From: Cytobacillus oceanisediminis 2691
GTDB lineage: Bacteria; Bacillota; Bacilli; Bacillales; Cytobacillaceae
Reading direction: 5' to 3'
Assembly: GCF_000294775.2 (NCBI RefSeq)
Contig: NZ_CP015506.1
Location: forward strand, 1,711,501-1,775,500
Length of the DNA stretch: 64,000 nucleotides
A program made the translations under genes and the position numbers. The notes below the pieces were generated by a model, which ran no database searches, was not told the origin of the DNA, and saw nothing but the letters and a program-made list of their open reading frames with translations. Shown piece by piece: positions 45,743 to 55,119 of the stretch (positions within the stretch are counted from its first letter, which is position 1; each line of letters starts with the position of its first letter).

Positions 45743-46819
45743 ATGAAAAGGCTTGCAAAGTGGCGTCTTTTTTCTCTGTTTGCAATGATGGCGCTCATTC
45801 TTTCCGCTTGCTCCGGCAAACCGTATTTATCTACGCTGAATCCTGCCGGTGAAGTGGCGCAAACACAATTTGATTTGATGGTGTTAAGTACTGCAATTAT
45901 GGTAGGAGTAATTGCGGTCGTAACAGTAATCTTCTTTATTGTTGTTTTTAAATTCCGCCGCAAGGACGACAGAATTCCAAAACAAGTTGAAGGAAGCCAC
46001 AAACTGGAAATCATTTGGACTGTTATTCCTATTCTTTTGCTTCTAATTCTTGCTGTACCTACAGTTTCTGCTACCTTTAAGCTTGCAGATGTAAGCCCAA
46101 TGGAAAAGAAGAATGAAGAAGGCAAAACAGACGCACTTGTTGTTAATGTGCGTGCAAACTTATACTGGTGGGAATTTGAATATCCAAACCAGGAAATTAT
46201 CACTGGCCAGGAATTGGTTGTGCCAACTGATGAAAAAGTTTATTTCAATCTTATTGCTTCAGATGTTAAGCACTCCTTCTGGATCCCTGCTGTAGGCGGT
46301 AAGCTGGATACGAACACTGACAATGTGAACAAATTCTGGCTGAAATTTGATGGTGAAAAGGCTGCTGAGGCTGATAATTTCTTCTATGGAAAATGTGCTG
46401 AGCTTTGTGGTCCTTCCCACGCTCTAATGGATTTCAAAGTTAAAGCGGTTCCACGAGATCAATTCGATCAATGGGTAACTGCCATGCAGGACGTTAAAGA
46501 ACCTAAAAAGGCAGAGACAGATCTGGCTCAAGCTGGTCAGGAAGTCTTCAATAACAGCTGTATCGGCTGTCATGCTGTAACACCGGCTAACACTGCTCCT
46601 GAAGCAGCTCGTCTAGCTCCTAACTTAACGAACTTCGGTGATCGTGACCGTATTGCTGGTATCCTTGACCATACTGAGGAAGATCTTAAGGATTGGTTAA
46701 GAGATCCAGAGACATTCAAGCCTGGAAATAAAATGACAGGTACGTATGGCGAATTGACTGAAGAACAGCTTGATGCCCTTACAGAATACTTAATGGGCTT
46801 GAAAGTTACCGAACAATAG
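45743..46819 (+). CDS. ctaC: caa3 cytochrome oxidase subunit II with cytochrome c domain
   Basis: 358 residues, ATG 45743, AGAGGGG upstream. Lipobox L-S-A-C near residue 23, two membrane helices, then the CuA cupredoxin domain (H-S-F-W-I-P, C-A-E-L-C-G-P-S-H near 218-226), then a fused cytochrome c domain with C-I-G-C-H near 272-276 and a Met ligand in N-K-M-T-G-T. This fusion defines caa3 oxidases. The tethered haem passes electrons from cytochrome c to CuA. Confidence 0.97.
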   Translation: MKRLAKWRLFSLFAMMALILSACSGKPYLSTLNPAGEVAQTQFDLMVLSTAIMVGVIAVVTVIFFIVVFKFRRKDDRIPKQVEGSHKLEIIWTVIPILLLLILAVPTVSATFKLADVSPMEKKNEEGKTDALVVNVRANLYWWEFEYPNQEIITGQELVVPTDEKVYFNLIASDVKHSFWIPAVGGKLDTNTDNVNKFWLKFDGEKAAEADNFFYGKCAELCGPSHALMDFKVKAVPRDQFDQWVTAMQDVKEPKKAETDLAQAGQEVFNNSCIGCHAVTPANTAPEAARLAPNLTNFGDRDRIAGILDHTEEDLKDWLRDPETFKPGNKMTGTYGELTEEQLDALTEYLMGLKVTEQ

Positions 46820-46846
46820 GGGATTTTTGAAAAGGGAGGTAAAATT

Positions 46847-48715
46847 GTGAGTACCTTAGCACAAAAAAAAGGTTTCGGAGCGGTTTTATGGGATTACTTA
46901 ACAACAGTTGACCATAAAAAAATCGCAATCCTTTATCTTATAGCTGGCGGATTTTTCTTCTTGCTTGGCGGATTGGAAGCCATGTTCATCCGTATCCAGC
47001 TAGCAGTACCAAATAATGACTTTGTAAGTGCCGGATTGTATAATGAGATATTAACAATGCACGGTACAACGATGATCTTCTTGGCGGCTATGCCACTAAT
47101 TTTTGCTTTTATGAATGCAGTTATGCCACTTCAAATCGGTGCGCGTGACGTTGCGTTCCCATTCTTGAATTCTTTAGGATTCTGGCTGTTTTTCTTTGGC
47201 GGAGTTTTCTTGAACCTATCATGGTTCTTAGGCGGAGCTCCTGATGCCGGCTGGACTTCTTATGCTTCTTTATCAATTGCTTCTGAAGGGCATGGGATCG
47301 ACTTCTATGCACTTGGGCTGCAGATATCAGGGGCTGGTACGTTAATCGGGGGTATTAACTTCCTTGTTACCATCATTAACATGCGTGCTCCTGGTATGAC
47401 ATACATGCGTATGCCGATGTTCACATGGGCAACTTTTGTTACATCTGCATTGATTTTGTTTGCATTCCCTGCTTTAACAGTAGGATTATTCCTGTTAATT
47501 TTCGACCGTATGTTTGGATCTAACTTCTTTGATCCGGCAATGGGCGGTAATACAATTATCTGGGAGCATTTCTTCTGGATTTTTGGTCACCCTGAAGTTT
47601 ATATCTTGGTATTGCCGGCTTTCGGTATTTTCTCTGAGATATTTGCGATTTTTTCAAGAAAGCGTCTTTTCGGATACTCTTCCATGGTATTCGCAACGGT
47701 TCTTATTGGTTTCTTAGGATTCATGGTTTGGGCTCACCATATGTTTACAACTGGTATGGGGCCGATTGCTAACGCAATTTTTGCTGTTGCCACTATGGCG
47801 ATTGCAGTACCGACTGGTATTAAGATCTTTAACTGGCTATTTACAATGTGGGGCGGAAGCATAACGTTCACAACTCCAATGCTTTGGGCTGTTGCCTTTA
47901 TTCCTTCCTTCGTAGCCGGCGGTGTAACTGGTGTAATGCTTGCATCTGCTGCACAGGATTATCAGTACCATGATAGCTACTTTGTAGTTGCTCACTTCCA
48001 TTACGTTATTGTCGGCGGTGTTGTGTTTGCATTATTTGCAGGTGCACATCTATACTGGCCAAAGATGTTCGGAACAATGCTAAACGAGTTCCTTGGAAAA
48101 ATTACATTCGTATTATTCTTTATTGGATTCCATTTAACATTCTTTATCCAGCATTTCCTCGGCCTTTGGGGAATGCCTCGCCGTATCTTCACTTTCCTTC
48201 CTGGACAGGGACTTGAAACGGCAAATATGGTTAGTACTGTCGGTGCCTTCTTCATGGCAGCTGCAGTAATCATTATGTTAATTAATATTGTCATTACAAG
48301 TGTTAAAAATGAAAAAGTTGGCAATGATCCTTGGGGAGATGGCCGTACTTTAGAATGGGCCATTCCATCACCGCCACCATTCTACAACTTTAAGCAGCTT
48401 CCGCTGGTTCGCGGTCTTGATGCATATTGGCTTGAAAAAATGGAAGGCAAAAAAGGCATGTCACCTGCTGAACCGCTTGGTGATATTCATATGCCAAACA
48501 ACTCTTTCATTCCATTTGTAATTTCTTTAGGTCTATTTGTTGCTGCATTTGGTGCAATGTACCGAGCGGAGCATAGCTGGGGTATTCCAGTCCTAATCGC
48601 TGGTATGCTTATTACCTTAGGTTCTATGTTTGTTCGTTCTGTTAAGGATGATCATGGATACCACATTCATAAAGAAGATTTGGAAGATAATAATGATAAG
48701 GGGGTTAAGGCATAA
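46847..48715 (+). CDS. ctaD: Cytochrome c oxidase subunit I
   Basis: 622 residues, GTG 46847, GGGAGGT upstream. Twelve or more membrane helices. M-H-G-T-T-M-I-F provides a low-spin heme a ligand; W-E-H-F-F-W-I-F-G-H-P-E-V-Y-I holds CuB His and the Tyr of the cross-link; W-A-H-H-M-F-T holds two more CuB His; H-F-H-Y-V-I-V-G gives both remaining heme ligands. The N-terminal D-H-K-K start is typical of A-type oxidases. It reduces oxygen and pumps protons. Overlaps ctaE by 1 nt (TAATG). Confidence 0.97.
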   Translation: MSTLAQKKGFGAVLWDYLTTVDHKKIAILYLIAGGFFFLLGGLEAMFIRIQLAVPNNDFVSAGLYNEILTMHGTTMIFLAAMPLIFAFMNAVMPLQIGARDVAFPFLNSLGFWLFFFGGVFLNLSWFLGGAPDAGWTSYASLSIASEGHGIDFYALGLQISGAGTLIGGINFLVTIINMRAPGMTYMRMPMFTWATFVTSALILFAFPALTVGLFLLIFDRMFGSNFFDPAMGGNTIIWEHFFWIFGHPEVYILVLPAFGIFSEIFAIFSRKRLFGYSSMVFATVLIGFLGFMVWAHHMFTTGMGPIANAIFAVATMAIAVPTGIKIFNWLFTMWGGSITFTTPMLWAVAFIPSFVAGGVTGVMLASAAQDYQYHDSYFVVAHFHYVIVGGVVFALFAGAHLYWPKMFGTMLNEFLGKITFVLFFIGFHLTFFIQHFLGLWGMPRRIFTFLPGQGLETANMVSTVGAFFMAAAVIIMLINIVITSVKNEKVGNDPWGDGRTLEWAIPSPPPFYNFKQLPLVRGLDAYWLEKMEGKKGMSPAEPLGDIHMPNNSFIPFVISLGLFVAAFGAMYRAEHSWGIPVLIAGMLITLGSMFVRSVKDDHGYHIHKEDLEDNNDKGVKA

Positions 48716-49344
48716 TGGCTGCTGAACAAAAAATGACTTATGAAACTTGGCCGGCGTCGCCTGAAAAGCAAACCCTCGAAGCCAAGAACAAATTCTTAGG
48801 TTTCTGGTTTTTCCTTGGGGGAGAGACGGTTCTATTCGCATCCCTCTTCGCAACATACCTTGCTTTAAAAGATAAAGTACCTAGCAGTGATATGGCTTTA
48901 GCGAAGGACTTGTTTGAAATTCCATTGGCATTCATTATGACGATGCTATTATTAACAAGCTCGTTAACAAGCGTGTACGCTATGTACCACATGAAGAATT
49001 TTAACTTTAAAAAGATGCAGCTATGGCTTGGAATTACTGTTTTGCTTGGACTTGGATTCCTAGGATTGGAAATTTACGAGTTCAATCACTATGTGCATGA
49101 ATTCCATCATAGCTTTACAAGCAGCGCCTTTGGTTCAGCTTTCTATACATTAGTCGGCTTCCATGGTGGTCACGTTGCATTTGGTTTACTGTGGATCACT
49201 ACTTTAATGATCCGCAACAGCAAGAGGGGATTAAGCCTTTACAATGCTCCTAAGTTCTATGTTGCCAGCCTGTACTGGCACTTCATCGACGTTGTTTGGG
49301 TATTCATCTTCACTGTAGTATATTTAATGGGAATGGTGGGATAA
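48715..49344 (+). CDS. ctaE: Cytochrome c oxidase subunit III
   Basis: 209 residues, the start A is shared with the ctaD stop codon (TAATG), a mark of tight coupling. Five membrane helices, with F-F-L-G-G-E-T-V-L-F in helix 1 and Y-W-H-F-I-D-V-V-W-V-F in the last helix, both standard for COX III. Stabilises subunit I. Confidence 0.96.
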   Translation: MAAEQKMTYETWPASPEKQTLEAKNKFLGFWFFLGGETVLFASLFATYLALKDKVPSSDMALAKDLFEIPLAFIMTMLLLTSSLTSVYAMYHMKNFNFKKMQLWLGITVLLGLGFLGLEIYEFNHYVHEFHHSFTSSAFGSAFYTLVGFHGGHVAFGLLWITTLMIRNSKRGLSLYNAPKFYVASLYWHFIDVVWVFIFTVVYLMGMVG

Positions 49345-49348
49345 ACTG

Positions 49349-49684
49349 ATGGCCAATCAACAACCAAACTCAGGTAACCCAAGAGTAGACATTGAATATA
49401 GACGCAAAAAAAGTGCAGAAGAGATGAAACATCAAGTTATCACCTTTGCACTTATGATCTTCCTGACAATTGTTGCGTTCGTAGCAGCAGGTTATGAAGG
49501 TTTCTCTGGATGGTTTATTGTTCCATTCATCCTGATTCTTGCAATTGTGCAAGTAATCTTTCAATTATATTATTTCATGCATATGAGTCACAAAGGTCAT
49601 GAAGCACCTGCATTGTTCTTATATTCCGGAGCATTAGTCGGATTTATCACAATCATTGCTTTCTTGACTGTTATTTGGTGGTAA
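49349..49684 (+). CDS. ctaF: Cytochrome c oxidase subunit IV (IVB type)
   Basis: 111 residues, ATG 49349, 4 nt after ctaE. Three membrane helices (about 30-48, 52-73 and 83-105) after a polar N-terminus. Y-F-M-H-M-S-H-K-G-H is the short conserved loop of prokaryotic COX IV. Small structural subunit of caa3 oxidase. Confidence 0.94.
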   Translation: MANQQPNSGNPRVDIEYRRKKSAEEMKHQVITFALMIFLTIVAFVAAGYEGFSGWFIVPFILILAIVQVIFQLYYFMHMSHKGHEAPALFLYSGALVGFITIIAFLTVIWW

Positions 49685-49690
49685 GTATAA

Positions 49691-49722
49691 GAGAAAATCG
49701 GCTGATGGCCGATTTTCTTTTT
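49691..49722 (+). terminator. Terminator between ctaF and ctaG
   Basis: AGAAAATCGGC/GCCGATTTTCT stem, 11 bp, with T run. ctaG therefore probably has its own promoter or depends on read-through. Confidence 0.88.
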
Positions 49723-49875
49723 ATGTAACGCAGCTTTAGCAAATTAATAAGCATTTATTGATTTATTGAGATTGCAGGCTGAAAAGAGTATAATGATACT
49801 TGTCAATATGGAAAGCAGAATATTCATGGCAGGATGCGTTTATGGCAGTTGAGCAATATTGAATGAGGTGAAAGC

Positions 49876-50778
49876 ATGTCTTTAGAAATATTCGGTTTTC
49901 GTGCACTTTGGAGTCCATATTTCTTTTTATTTGTACTATTGATACTTACAGGCTACTATATGATTACAATAAAGTACCGCGGAAAGTTCAAGAATAGCGA
50001 GCCTTTAACTAGAAGGCAGGGTGTTTATTTTACTGTCGCGATGATCGTGTTATATGTAATTAAGGGCTCCCCTGTGGATTTGATGGGCCATTTAATGTTC
50101 TATGCACATATGATTCAAATGGCTATCCTGTATTTAGTTGTTCCTCCCCTTGTTGTCATGGGAGTCCCTCAATGGTTATGGAGAGCAGTGATTAATCACA
50201 AAGCTATTAAACCTGTATTCCGTCTTTTTACAAAGCCATTAATAGCCATAATCCTGTTTAATGGAGTATTTTCCATTTACCACATACCGGATGTTTTTGA
50301 TGTAGTCAAAACAGATATGATGTTCCATACTGTGTATACATCTGCTCTGTTCCTGCTTGCAATCTTTATGTGGTGGCCGACGATTAATGAGCTCCCTGAA
50401 ATGGAATCCCTTGACGGTCTGAAAAAGGTAGGATATGTTTTTGCCAATGGTGTTTTATTGACACCAGCGTGTGCACTGATCATATTTGCAGATACTCCAA
50501 TGTACAACACATATTCTGATCCGAATGCCTGGGCGCAGGCGCTTCAGTTGTGTGTCCCTTCTGCAACACTGGCAAGCCTGAACCTCAGCGGACCCGAAAT
50601 GTTTAATTCAATGTCACTTATACACGACCAGCAGCTTGGCGGCGTAATTATGAAGATCATCCAGGAAATTGTCTATGGCATCATCCTCGCGCAAATCTTC
50701 TATGCATGGTATAAAAAAGAACAGGAAATTACACCTTCAGAGGAAGAAACAATGCTAAATCCGCATTTAGTAAAATAA
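49876..50778 (+). CDS. ctaG: caa3 oxidase assembly factor CtaG
   Basis: 300 residues, ATG 49876, GAGGTGAAAG upstream. Seven membrane helices; conserved L-M-G-H-L-M-F-Y-A-H-M-I-Q-M (two His in one helix) and H-T-V-Y-T-S-A are typical of the Bacillus CtaG (Caa3_CtaG) family, unrelated to eukaryotic Cox11. It is required for active caa3 oxidase in B. subtilis and is thought to help CuB insertion. Confidence 0.94.
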   Translation: MSLEIFGFRALWSPYFFLFVLLILTGYYMITIKYRGKFKNSEPLTRRQGVYFTVAMIVLYVIKGSPVDLMGHLMFYAHMIQMAILYLVVPPLVVMGVPQWLWRAVINHKAIKPVFRLFTKPLIAIILFNGVFSIYHIPDVFDVVKTDMMFHTVYTSALFLLAIFMWWPTINELPEMESLDGLKKVGYVFANGVLLTPACALIIFADTPMYNTYSDPNAWAQALQLCVPSATLASLNLSGPEMFNSMSLIHDQQLGGVIMKIIQEIVYGIILAQIFYAWYKKEQEITPSEEETMLNPHLVK

Positions 50779-50780
50779 TG

Positions 50781-50811
50781 AAACTCCAGTCAGCGGCTGG
50801 AGTTTTTTTTA
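50781..50811 (+). terminator. Terminator after ctaG
   Basis: AAACTCCAG/CTGGAGTTT stem followed by eight T. Confidence 0.92.
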
Positions 50812-51013
50812 TAAAATACTTATTTTTCCTTTTTCTTAAACCAGCAATGAAATCTATCACTTACTAATTGATAAATATTGAACAATTAAGGAACTTTTAT
50901 GAAAAGCCCTTACAGTTTGTTGAAAAAAACAGTGCACTCTACTAAAATTAACTTTGTACTAATCAACAACATACTGCTGAATTTCAAACCGATATTGGAG
51001 AGAGGAAGAATCT

Positions 51014-51481
51014 ATGGAATACTCATTGCCTATACTGCCTACCATCAGCACTACTTTTATTGTACTCAGTGCAATAACGGTTGCGATTGGATGGGTTCAA
51101 ATTAGCCAAAAGAAGCTTGAAGCTCATAAAAAAACAATGACCTTGGCTGCTGTGTTTGCTGTTATTTTCTTTATCATATATGCCAGCAGAACAGTATTTA
51201 TAGGAAATACTGCTTTTGGGGGCCCTGATGATATAAAAATTTATTATACAATTTTCTTGATTTTTCATATTACGCTTGCAACTGTAGGAGCAGTATTAGG
51301 AATTATCTCATTATATACAGGCTATAAAAATAAATTGGCAGCACATAGAAAATTAGGCCCGGTTACTAGTGTAGTCTGGTTCTTTACTGGCATAACAGGT
51401 GTTGCAGTCTATTTGCTGCTGTATGTTTTCTATCACGGCGGAGAAACAACCTCTGTCATTAAGGCGATTTTGGGTACGTAA
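51014..51481 (+). CDS. yozB: DUF420 membrane protein
   Basis: 155 residues, ATG 51014, GAGAGGAAG upstream. Four or five membrane helices. H-K-K-T-M near residue 40 and A-H-R-K-L-G-P-V-T near 115 are the His motifs of the DUF420 family, common near cytochrome oxidase genes in Bacillales. It likely supports oxidase biogenesis or copper handling; direct evidence is lacking. Own terminator follows. Confidence 0.85.
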   Translation: MEYSLPILPTISTTFIVLSAITVAIGWVQISQKKLEAHKKTMTLAAVFAVIFFIIYASRTVFIGNTAFGGPDDIKIYYTIFLIFHITLATVGAVLGIISLYTGYKNKLAAHRKLGPVTSVVWFFTGITGVAVYLLLYVFYHGGETTSVIKAILGT

Positions 51482-51490
51482 CAGGTTAAA

Positions 51491-51520
51491 GATGCCGCTA
51501 TCTATTCAGCGGTATTTTTT
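51491..51520 (+). terminator. Terminator after yozB
   Basis: ATGCCGCT/AGCGGTAT stem with seven T. Confidence 0.85.
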
Positions 51521-51611
51521 TATGCTCATAATTATATCCACTTCCTGTTTTAAAAGGACTTATTAAGTTTATGGCGAATATTATAAGGATATTTAATTGG
51601 GAGTGAATTTT

Positions 51612-52784
51612 GTGTCTGTAAGAAAATTATCAGAGAATGAATATATAGAGGCCATGAAGCTTTCCATGTATGCTTTTCAGTACAATGTGCCTGAAGCCGA
51701 CATCCCAGCCAGGAAGGACCGATTAAATAATCATTCCATTTTTGGTATCTGGGAAGAGGGAAGCCTGGCTGCGAAGCTCCACATCATCCCACTTAAAGTT
51801 CATATTAATGGATTTGAATGGAACATGGGAGGTGTTGCAGGTGTGGCAACATATCCTGAATTCAGGAGAAAAGGGTATGTAAGCAGCCTGATAAAGCACG
51901 CTTTGATCGAGATGGACAAAAAGGATCAGCTTTTTTCATTTTTGCATCCTTTTAATATTTCTTTCTATCGGAAATTCGGATGGGAGATATTCACCGAATA
52001 TAAGAAAACCCTTATTAACAAAAAAGATTTACAAATGGCCGGAAAACCTTCAGGGACCATTAAACGATATACTAAGAACCAGCACACAAAAACCATAGAA
52101 AAAATTTATAAAGAATATATGCTGCGGTATTCAGGCGGGCTTGTAAGAGACGCATATTGGTGGGAGAACTTTGTTTATTCAGACTATCAGGTTGCGGTGT
52201 ACTTTGACGAAGCAGGTGAAGGACAGGGCTATATTTTATTCAAAGTAAAAGACAATAAAATGGAGGTCGAAGAATTTGCAGCTTTAAATCAGGAAGCCAG
52301 AGTGAATTTATGGAATTTTATCTGTCAGCATGATTCGATGGTTGAGGAAGTAAAGATCATTACATCAGTACACGATCCATTTCCTTATTACCTGAATCAG
52401 CCACATTTAAAAATGGAAGTTTTCCCTTACTTTATGGGGAGAATCGTCAATGCTGATAAGTGTCTCAGCCAATATTCATTCAATGAAAATAGTGAAAATG
52501 TCTTTCTGCATATTGAGGATCACCATGCACCATGGAATAATGGAAGCTACTTAATTGCAGGCGATGGTGTCAGGGTGTTTAAAGAGAAAGAAGGAAGCCA
52601 ATGCACAAAACCTCCAGCTCGAGGTCTGCGCTTGTCTATCAATGCCCTTTCAGCGATTATAATTGGCTATAAGAGGCCAATGGAGTTATATGATTTAGGC
52701 GAAATTAAAGGACCAAGAAATGATGCTGAGATACTGGAAAGAAAAATTCCTGTTCAACAATCCTTTTTCTATGACTTTTTTTAA
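51612..52784 (+). CDS. Eis-like GNAT acetyltransferase
   Basis: 390 residues from GTG 51612 with GGGAGTG upstream (TTG at 51597 overlaps that site). N-terminal GNAT domain with V-A-G-V-A-T-Y-P-E-F-R-R-K-G-Y-V, the acetyl-CoA binding P-x-x-R-x-x-G pattern, then a second GNAT-like half and a C-terminal sterol-carrier-type domain. This three-part layout is that of Eis/Anabaena Eis-like proteins. Possible targets are amines such as aminoglycosides or polyamines. Terminus F-F-Y-D-F-F resembles Eis, where the carboxylate completes the active site. Confidence 0.82.
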   Translation: MSVRKLSENEYIEAMKLSMYAFQYNVPEADIPARKDRLNNHSIFGIWEEGSLAAKLHIIPLKVHINGFEWNMGGVAGVATYPEFRRKGYVSSLIKHALIEMDKKDQLFSFLHPFNISFYRKFGWEIFTEYKKTLINKKDLQMAGKPSGTIKRYTKNQHTKTIEKIYKEYMLRYSGGLVRDAYWWENFVYSDYQVAVYFDEAGEGQGYILFKVKDNKMEVEEFAALNQEARVNLWNFICQHDSMVEEVKIITSVHDPFPYYLNQPHLKMEVFPYFMGRIVNADKCLSQYSFNENSENVFLHIEDHHAPWNNGSYLIAGDGVRVFKEKEGSQCTKPPARGLRLSINALSAIIIGYKRPMELYDLGEIKGPRNDAEILERKIPVQQSFFYDFF

Positions 52785-52813
52785 GAAAACTCAGTAGAGA
52801 TATATGCAGGAAA

Positions 52814-52841
52814 GAAAAAGCGTCCTAGCGGACGCTTTTTT
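52814..52841. terminator. Bidirectional terminator
   Basis: AAAAAGCGTCC/GGACGCTTTTT, 11-bp stem between the convergent acetyltransferase and transporter genes. Confidence 0.92.
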
Positions 52842-52856
52842 ACTTATTCATTGAGT

Positions 52857-53915
52857 TTATATTTTGAAATTCATCCTAATAAGTCCTGCTTCTTTTGCGG
52901 AATTAAACGCAATGACCAGTAATGGGCCAATAATGAATCCCAGTATTCCAATGAGTTTCAGGCCTAGATACATGGCTATTAGCGTAGCAAGCGGAGATAG
53001 CCCTATATGGGTGCCCATTACCTTTGGCTCTACTGTTCTGCGGATAATTAACAGGACGGCTGCAAGAATTGCCAATTGTGTACCCATAGCTAAATCTCCT
53101 GTCAGCAGGTGGAACAATGCCCATGGGCCAAGAATGACAATCGAGCCAATAATAGGGATAAAGTCAATAATCCAAATGATTATAGACATGATCAATGCCA
53201 TTTCTGGATTGATGAATAATAATCCAATCAGGGAAACGATAAAGATAATCACACTTACTAGAAATTGGGCCTTAAAAAAGCCAAATCCGACATAGGACAG
53301 CCGTGAAGTCATAAACTTGACTTTATCTGCTGTTTTTTCTGTAAGGTGATTATATAAGCCTTTCCTTAATCGGGGAAGATCTATTAAAAACAAAAATAAT
53401 GCAATCAAATATACGATGAAACTGACAAGATAATTCGGGATGTTTGTCAGAAGTGCTTTTAAGCTATCAATATTTACGTAAGCGACAAGGTCATTCTTCG
53501 TTTTATTCAAGAAGGATTGAATCTGGTTGCTTATTTCATCAACAAGGTCTTTAGGAAGGTCTTTGGCGGCATTGGAAAAGTCCGCTTCTGCCCTGAGCCA
53601 TGCTTTTGTGATTTCATTAATGTACATAGGAGCATTCTCAACAAGTTTAATGGCTTCAGTTATCACTTTTGTCGTAATAAAATAGCCTGATAAGCCAATG
53701 AAGAGGACAAATCCTAGAAAAGTAATCAGCACGGATACTCTTCGGTTTATTTTTATTTTATTTTGCAGCAGTTTCACAACCGGCTCCAGGATTAATGCGG
53801 TAATAAATGCAACAATCAGCGGAACAGAAACAGGCAAAATGAAATAAAAAACGGCAGTTATAAGAATTACAGCAATCAATATTAATAAAAAACGTTTTGT
53901 GAATATCGCAGACAA
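52857..53915 (-). CDS. AI-2E family membrane permease
   Basis: 352 residues from TTG 53915 with AAGGGGA upstream. Eight membrane helices with the large extracytoplasmic/cytoplasmic helical region (about 85-160) that typifies PF01594. Conserved W-I-I-D-F-I-P-I-I-G and E-P-K-V-M-G in the C-terminal half. Despite the family name, most members are probably sodium/proton antiporters or permeases of unknown substrate. A single gene here. Confidence 0.85.
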   Translation of the reverse strand: MSAIFTKRFLLILIAVILITAVFYFILPVSVPLIVAFITALILEPVVKLLQNKIKINRRVSVLITFLGFVLFIGLSGYFITTKVITEAIKLVENAPMYINEITKAWLRAEADFSNAAKDLPKDLVDEISNQIQSFLNKTKNDLVAYVNIDSLKALLTNIPNYLVSFIVYLIALFLFLIDLPRLRKGLYNHLTEKTADKVKFMTSRLSYVGFGFFKAQFLVSVIIFIVSLIGLLFINPEMALIMSIIIWIIDFIPIIGSIVILGPWALFHLLTGDLAMGTQLAILAAVLLIIRRTVEPKVMGTHIGLSPLATLIAMYLGLKLIGILGFIIGPLLVIAFNSAKEAGLIRMNFKI

Positions 53916-54073
53916 AATAAGTCCCCTTCCCCAATTTTGTTAACCATCAAAAGATCGTAACACTTTGATTATAGTATGCATTAAATATTATAAAAACTGA
54001 AAGTAATTTGGTTTAAAACTGAGAGATTATTGCCCGATATATAATAAATCGTACAGAAAGAAGTGAAAGAAAG

Positions 54074-54424
54074 ATGCATAATGATCATCTTGACTTCGAG
54101 ACGATTCAGGCAGCCAGTGATATAATCTCCGCAATCGTAGAATCGACCCTGCAGGAAAGAGAAAGCGTCATTCCTCTTAATCATGAAAGATTCACATTCT
54201 TTAAGAAAATAAAAGACCCGATCTCAATATCTTTTAAAAACACTGAAGTATATCTGAAGATTAAGCTTAACTTTATAAAGGGAAAAAATATTTTGGAAGA
54301 AACTCTCCAGATTCAGGAAGAAATCAAAGATGAAATTGTTCATTTAACCGGACTGGAAGTTAAAAGAGTTGATCTCTCAATTCAAAAAATTATACCTGCG
54401 GGAAACAGTCTTCCGGAACGATGA
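54074..54424 (+). CDS. Asp23/Gls24-like small protein
   Basis: 116 residues, ATG 54074, preceded by GAAAGAAGTGAAAG. The C-terminal half fits the Asp23 pattern: V-Y-L-K-I-K-L-N-F-I-K-G-K-N-I, then Q-I-Q-E-E-I-K-D-E-I-V-H-L-T-G-L-E-V-K-R-V-D-L. The N-terminal half has no clear match. Asp23 proteins are envelope-stress related. The family call is tentative. Confidence 0.6.
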   Translation: MHNDHLDFETIQAASDIISAIVESTLQERESVIPLNHERFTFFKKIKDPISISFKNTEVYLKIKLNFIKGKNILEETLQIQEEIKDEIVHLTGLEVKRVDLSIQKIIPAGNSLPER

Positions 54425-54450
54425 TTTTTTGAAGGTCATACAGCTAATGT

Positions 54451-54482
54451 AAAAAGACGCATGATGTTCATGCGTCTTTTCC
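54451..54482. terminator. Bidirectional terminator
   Basis: AAAAGACGCATGA/TCATGCGTCTTTT, 13-bp stem with a 3-nt loop. Confidence 0.93.
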
Positions 54483-54524
54483 ATGTTAAAAATAAATTCA
54501 TAAATCATAATGAAAAAGCAAAAA

Positions 54525-54884
54525 TTACTCAGCGAATTGGTCAATCTCTGCTTTGATCTCACTTAGAATTTTTTCGCATTGACTTACTAATGATTTAGGG
54601 AAGGTTTCTCCTTCACCGTATTCTACCCCATGCGGATAATAATGTTTGCCAAGCAGGGGAGTCATAAGCTGGATATTTGCTCTATGTGCACCTACATCTC
54701 CTTCAGCAGCATATCCAAACACACGAAGGTAAAATACACCCTCTTTTAATTCGAACTTACGGTCATATGTAACTCTTTCATAATCCCATTGCCCTTCACG
54801 GACCAGGCCGTGTGAAAGCATTACTTCATCTAAGCGGGTTAAGTCTGCTTTTTTATTTTCCAGACCTGTGTTTTCAAATTTCAT
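54525..54884 (-). CDS. YugN-family protein
   Basis: 119 residues from ATG 54884 with AGGAGGGA upstream; the frame opens earlier at 54905. Small soluble protein with M-K-F-E-N-T-G-L-E-N and V-G-A-H-R-A-N-I-Q-L-M-T-P-L-L-G-K-H-Y-Y-P-H-G, the YugN-like family core. Its size and place before ylbB suggest it may be the counterpart of B. subtilis YlbA (120 residues). Unknown role. Confidence 0.78.
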   Translation of the reverse strand: MKFENTGLENKKADLTRLDEVMLSHGLVREGQWDYERVTYDRKFELKEGVFYLRVFGYAAEGDVGAHRANIQLMTPLLGKHYYPHGVEYGEGETFPKSLVSQCEKILSEIKAEIDQFAE

Positions 54885-55119
54885 AATTGTCCCTCCTGAA
54901 AACAATCCATGGTTCAGATGAACGATCCATGCATAATTTTAACAAGTTTATCTCAAATTTAATAATAGTAGAAAAAAGGATAACTTGCAACGGATTCATG
55001 CAAGAAAACATCGATCTCTGAAAGAACGTTAGTTGAAATGCCATAATTGAATGACTGGCTGCCTTAACATTAGCAAATATAAACTCGGTGCTGCCAAACT
55101 GTGAAAGGGGAAGCGTCAA